From Hyperoodon ampullatus (Eukaryota > Chordata > Mammalia > Artiodactyla > Ziphiidae), in contig OX457063.1 of NCBI GenBank assembly GCA_949752795.1, positions 71,571,783 through 71,635,782 on the forward strand: a DNA stretch of 64,000 bases, given 5' to 3'. The position numbers were made by a program, and so were the translations under genes. Numbering within the stretch: position 1 is the first letter of the stretch; every line of letters starts with the position of its first letter. The notes under the pieces are model-generated. The model worked only from the letters and a program-made list of their open reading frames with translations, searched no databases and was not told where the DNA came from. This document shows, in pieces, positions 59,906 through 64,000 of this stretch.

Positions 59906-61149
59906 ATTTTTAGAATATTGTTGTTTAGGAACTATGAAAACTATTAAAATGATTACTTTATATAAAACACAGTCTATTGTCTAAGTGCATTATTCCAAAG
60001 AGCAGTCTTAAGGAATAATAATAATTTTCTTACAATATATACAATAATAATTATTACTTTATTTTAAGTATATTATTGATAGAGAAAAGAATTTGTACTC
60101 TAACAATTATAATTTGTAAATGGATTGAAATGACCTTTGTGTGGTTTAAAATAACATTGGATGGAATCACATGAAAATTACAAGCCTTAAGGATATTTAA
60201 TGTCCCCTCATCTTCGCCAGTACATCTTGGTTTGTTTTGTCTTTTCTGTTTCTATTCAATGAAGAAACAAGTGGTAACAGTGTACCTCGAGACTCTGTTC
60301 TCTATTTGTCTGGGACCTAAGGTCTGAGAACTATTGAGATGAAAATCTTATCAGGTTCCAACTGCATATAGAGTAAAGCAAGATGGACCTCTATTGAAGT
60401 TTAGTCTCAAAAAAACAAATCTTAGTGGCATCAAAATGTCTCTGCTCTTCCCATTCTTGTTTCCCTTTTCAGTAAAATGCCTCTGCTTAGGGCAAGAGTA
60501 AAGTGCTCCTCTCAGTTTCAAGATCTATTAGTCATCAGAGTAACAAATACCTCTATGACACCAGAGTTATTATTGCTTCAAAAATTTTTCCTATTTTCTT
60601 AGGAAATAATAACGAGGTAGAATTTTAAAAATAAAATAAAACAAAGAATTTTTAAGTATGGGGGCATTAAAAAAAGTCATCCTGAGACCTCAGTTTAAGT
60701 TAGAAAAAGCCCAAATTTCATTAGCCACAATATCCATACACTTTGCACATAGTCTGCACCTATGTATTTTGTCTTAAATTCTTAGTATTTATTTAAGACT
60801 TTTCTACATAATGGAGAAACTAAGGGCCTGAAAACTTTCATCAATATGCAAGCAATTTAGTCTACAGTAAGAATAGGAAAACTCAAGACTGTAGGCAACA
60901 GTGGGAAAGGCATGAAAATTAATGCCATGTATGGTCATATTTTAGATAAGCCTTATTATAACCAGAATGCAGCAGTTCAAATATTTACAACCCATGGTGT
61001 GTAGACTTGAGAACAAAAATAATTGGAGATAGACAATATTCCTTTAGCTGGTTATTTTACGAAAACCCAAATCAAGGAGCTTATCTAGAGAGAAAGTAGT
61101 CAATCACAAAATCATGTCACAGGCGGAAAAAAATCACAATTCATAAATT
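59906..61149. other. Unique intergenic DNA
   Basis: No gene recognised; AT-rich. Confidence 0.5.
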
Positions 61150-61400
61150 GATGGCTCAGCAGGTGGAATCCACATTAGAGTATGCGGGTTTGAATCCTTG
61201 ATCTTCCACCTGCTAGTTGGATACCTCCAGGAAAGTCATTTCACACCTCTATGTTTCATTTTTCTCATCTATACCATGGTGATGATAATAGTAGCAGTAC
61301 TTTCTTATAGGACCATTTGAAGATCAAATGAATTAAGATGTGTAAAGTGTTAAAATATCTGATCCTTGTAGGTATTCAATGGTTTATTGCTATTAATGAG
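61150..61400 (+). repeat. MIR element
   Basis: Forward MIR order: 'agtatgcgggtttgaatcct', 'ccaggaaagtcatttcacac', 'ttttctcatctataccatgg', 'aggaccatttgaagatcaaa', 'ttgtaggtattcaatggttt'. Confidence 0.82.
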
Positions 61401-61526
61401 TGAAGAAAAAAATGAAGAACTATCTAATGAGAAGAGGAATGAATATGTAAGGCATTGGCAAATTTTAAGTAACAACATGATCAGAGCATATCCATTGTTT
61501 TTGCTTCATTTAAAAAATCACATTTA

Positions 61527-61723
61527 GGGCTTCCCTGGTGGCTCAGTGGTTGAGAGTCCGCCTGCCGATGCGGGTTCGTGCCCCGGTCTGGGAAGACCTC
61601 ACATGCCGCGGAGCGGCTGGGCCCGTGAGCCATGGTCGCTGGGCCTGCGCGTCCAGAGCCCCTGTGCCCCGCAACAGGAGAGGCCACAACAGTGAGAGTC
61701 CCACGTACCACAAAAAAAACCCC
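61527..61723 (+). mobile_element. CHR-type SINE, short form
   Basis: Starts gggcttccctggtggctcag and lacks a few bases before the B box (gcgggttcgtgcccc). The target duplication aaaaaatcacattta is perfect over 15 bp (61512-61526 and 61724-61738). Confidence 0.96.
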
Positions 61724-61738
61724 AAAAAATCACATTTA

Positions 61739-63609
61739 AAATAATAGATTCAGAACAATCTAAAAAATTTATGTAGGATAGATTAAAGGTGATATTTTTG
61801 TCAATCAGTATATTTAGTTCAATTCTTATAGCATGTACAGATCAGAGTTACAGGAAAATTTATTACAAACATATTTCAAGGTTTATCAAATTTTGGAAAG
61901 TTTATGAATATACCTTTCCTCTCCTGTATCCCTTAGCCTTTTTACTTGTCTTCTTTGCTTCTCAGTTTATTTTTTTGATTTTGAGCACCCTTTAATCTCC
62001 AAATTATTTCAACATCTCACACTAAAATGTTATTTTTCCCCAAAGACTGCCCTCAGATGTATTTTATATTATTTAACTACTGCCTAGGTTCATGGTTTTA
62101 TTTTGGTCAATCATAGGTGATACCAAAAGTTAACTTTAGGTTATTATATAGCCTGCTCCAAAAGTATCTGGTAGATGGGACCTGCTGGGTTACAGTTCTT
62201 TGGTTTTTTTGTGGGAACTCTATTTGCATCAACATTCATTAGTTTTCATACAGAATTACAAATTCCCTGGAACAATTTTAATATAAATTTTTCCCCTATT
62301 TTCTTTTATAATTTCACATTATGATCTGCATCATTTAAACAAAGTATAAATAAAGCAACTGTTCTGAACAAAGCAGACAAAGGAAGCAGTCGCCTAGCAA
62401 CAGAAATCACAGAACAGATCCTGAACTCCTACTCAGATGGAAGCTTCCTAACCCAGCTCTGTGGTGAAAGCATTTCTTAGTATCCATTCTCTCACCGTGC
62501 ATGACCCTGACACTGGGAGAAGAGGCACCTTTTGATCATGCAATTAGATGGAATTGGAAATTAATAGGCTTCACTAGAGTTTGTACCACTTTCTTTGAGG
62601 TCCATGAATTACTATACTGAAGATGATGAATAAGTTACATGCCTGACATGTTCTTACTTTTGTTTTAGAGCTGAGTGACTGTGTACCTGAGAATTATTCT
62701 GAATGCTCAAGGGATGACCATATGGGCTGAGATGGAGATTAAAATGCATCTGAATCTGTGTGTGAACAAATCCAAAACAAGCACTGGGACAGCCTAGAAA
62801 CCAAATCAGCTTGATGCACCCTTATTGAGAATGCTGTTGTTTACAGCTCTGGGAATTACACGTGAGGCTTTGTGAACCCATGCAAATTACAACTAACTTA
62901 GATTTTAATTCATATCATAATTCGCTGTGTTTGAACATAGCAATCTTCAAAAATGATGTCAGAGTTTGTCGTCTTGCCTTATGTGTGTGTGTTTTAAATT
63001 TCTCTCTGAAATTAGTATATTAAGAAAGACCAATATATTTTAAAATTATTTTAAAATTATTTTGAGATTGTAAGTTAAGCTTTTTTTTGTTATAGATGTC
63101 AGGTGCACATTTTTGAACTGGGTCAATCTTAATTTCTATTTCCTTGTATGATATCGTCACTGGTCCTTGCAAGGCCCCCTGCATTTAAAATATTTACTTA
63201 GCTAGCAATATTTTTTGAGTGCCAACTATATGTCTAGTTGCCTTGTGAATAATGCAAGCCTGGTCACTGATGCTAAATCTGTGGGCCAATTCATGTATAG
63301 TTTCAGGGTGGATGAAGATGGAATGCCCTCCCAAGTGGGCAAACTAAAACTAATTCAAATCATAAGTACCAACCTGAGTGGAAGATAATTGAAAAAGATC
63401 ATTTTAAATGCAGTATGAAGTGTAAGGGGAGAGCATGTGAGACCACAGACAAAAGAGAAAGACGATAGAACAGGAGCCAAGTTGTTCATGGAAGCATGAA
63501 GAGAGTGTAAAGTGGAATGAGGGATGTGGTTGGGGACCCAGACCATGGATTTTTAGTGGGGACTGTCTATGTGGGTATGGGGAGGGGACAAGTTGGTGGC
63601 TGAAAGTAC
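61739..63609. other. Unique intergenic DNA with motif-rich part
   Basis: No gene seen. It contains an octamer ATTTGCAT (62222-62229) and an X-box-like word (62389-62401). The 62340-62620 part is less AT-rich than its surroundings. Confidence 0.45.
62389..62401 (+). promoter_or_regulatory. X-box-like RFX motif
   Basis: gtcgcctagcaac fits the RFX consensus GTNRCC-N-RGYAAC at every position. Such sites occur in enhancers and promoters bound by RFX factors. No gene start is seen nearby, so if real it would be distal. A chance match in 64 kb is possible. Confidence 0.35.
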
Positions 63610-63850
63610 TATGTTCCAGTTGTGCCAGGCGTTGTGTTCCAGGTTTTGAAAATCAAGTGAATAAATAAATAAAATATGGTCATTGCTCTCAGGAGTTAAT
63701 GGGAGAAGATTAGCACATAAATGAATGCTTCCTATAAAGTATGGCAAGCTCAAGAACAGAGATATTCCCAAGGTACATAGCAGAATAAAAGGGAGTTAAG
63801 GGGGAATAACACTGCAGAGGGGAGGTGTAGTCAGAGTATGATTTGCTTAC
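63610..63850 (+). repeat. Ancient interspersed repeat fragment, family unassigned
   Basis: 'aagtactatgttccagttgt', 'ggtcattgctctcaggagtt', 'agggagttaagggggaataa' follow the order of the same old repeat as near 33 kb. Confidence 0.4.
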
Positions 63851-64000
63851 ATAGACAGCACTTTCTATCAGTTCCAGAATAGTTCAGTTCAGCATGATGG
63901 TAAGGGATTTCCAGGTATCTCTTCACAGAGATTCAGTATCCACTGCGCAGCGGTATCTACTTTCCAAAGACATGGCTTCCCACAGTTCCTAGAGTCCTAT

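Overview
This window is vertebrate nuclear DNA, most likely from a cetacean. It is AT-rich and gene-poor and is dominated by retrotransposons. The SINEs with a gggcttccctggtgg head and a tRNA-type Pol III promoter are the CHR-type elements of whales, dolphins and hippo. Several copies are close to one another in sequence and keep clean target-site duplications. The L1 copies share one Laurasiatherian-looking lineage, and MIR, MLT1-type LTR and ancient L1 relics form the older layer.

The only functional coding sequence I can support is the last coding exon of KCNJ3 (GIRK1/Kir3.1), positions 2011-2597 on the + strand. It follows intronic sequence with a good acceptor and precedes a 3' UTR whose end I cannot fix. 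From established synteny, the DNA downstream of KCNJ3 in mammals is a long gene desert before NR4A2, and the remaining 60 kb fits that.

Layout: 1-2010 KCNJ3 intron; 2011-2597 exon; 2598 to about 3.5 kb or beyond, 3' UTR with a TA/TG tract; 7-8.3 kb two SINEs; 8.6-15.5 kb a near full-length, inactivated L1 on the - strand (5' UTR, ORF1, ORF2, 3' end), bounded by a target-site duplication and carrying a 3'-transduced segment and a nested SINE; 16.4-16.9 kb an MLT1-type LTR; 17.8-18.3 kb a solo class I ERV LTR with a 4-bp duplication; 22-26.3 kb a stack of L1 pieces with a nested L1 and SINE; 27.5-28.7 kb a 20-bp tandem array, an old L1 and a perfect 20-bp hairpin; 30.2 kb a SINE; 36-40.4 kb old L1 pieces plus a younger L1; 40.7 kb a SINE; 43.0-43.6 kb a TA microsatellite followed by an HSPA8 processed pseudogene; 43.7-48.2 kb a run of old L1 and LTR fragments; 49.8-53.1 kb two L1 copies; 57.9-59.9 kb an inverted L1 5' UTR next to an L1 3' end with a nested SINE; 61.5 kb a SINE. 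Unique DNA lies between.

I found no new multi-gene system. The best leads are the L1 3' transduction at 8.6 kb, five repeats of a short basic motif in the GIRK1 tail, the HSPA8 pseudogene, the 20-bp hairpin, and a few enhancer-like motif sites in the unique DNA. Family names come from recognition by eye; no search was run.
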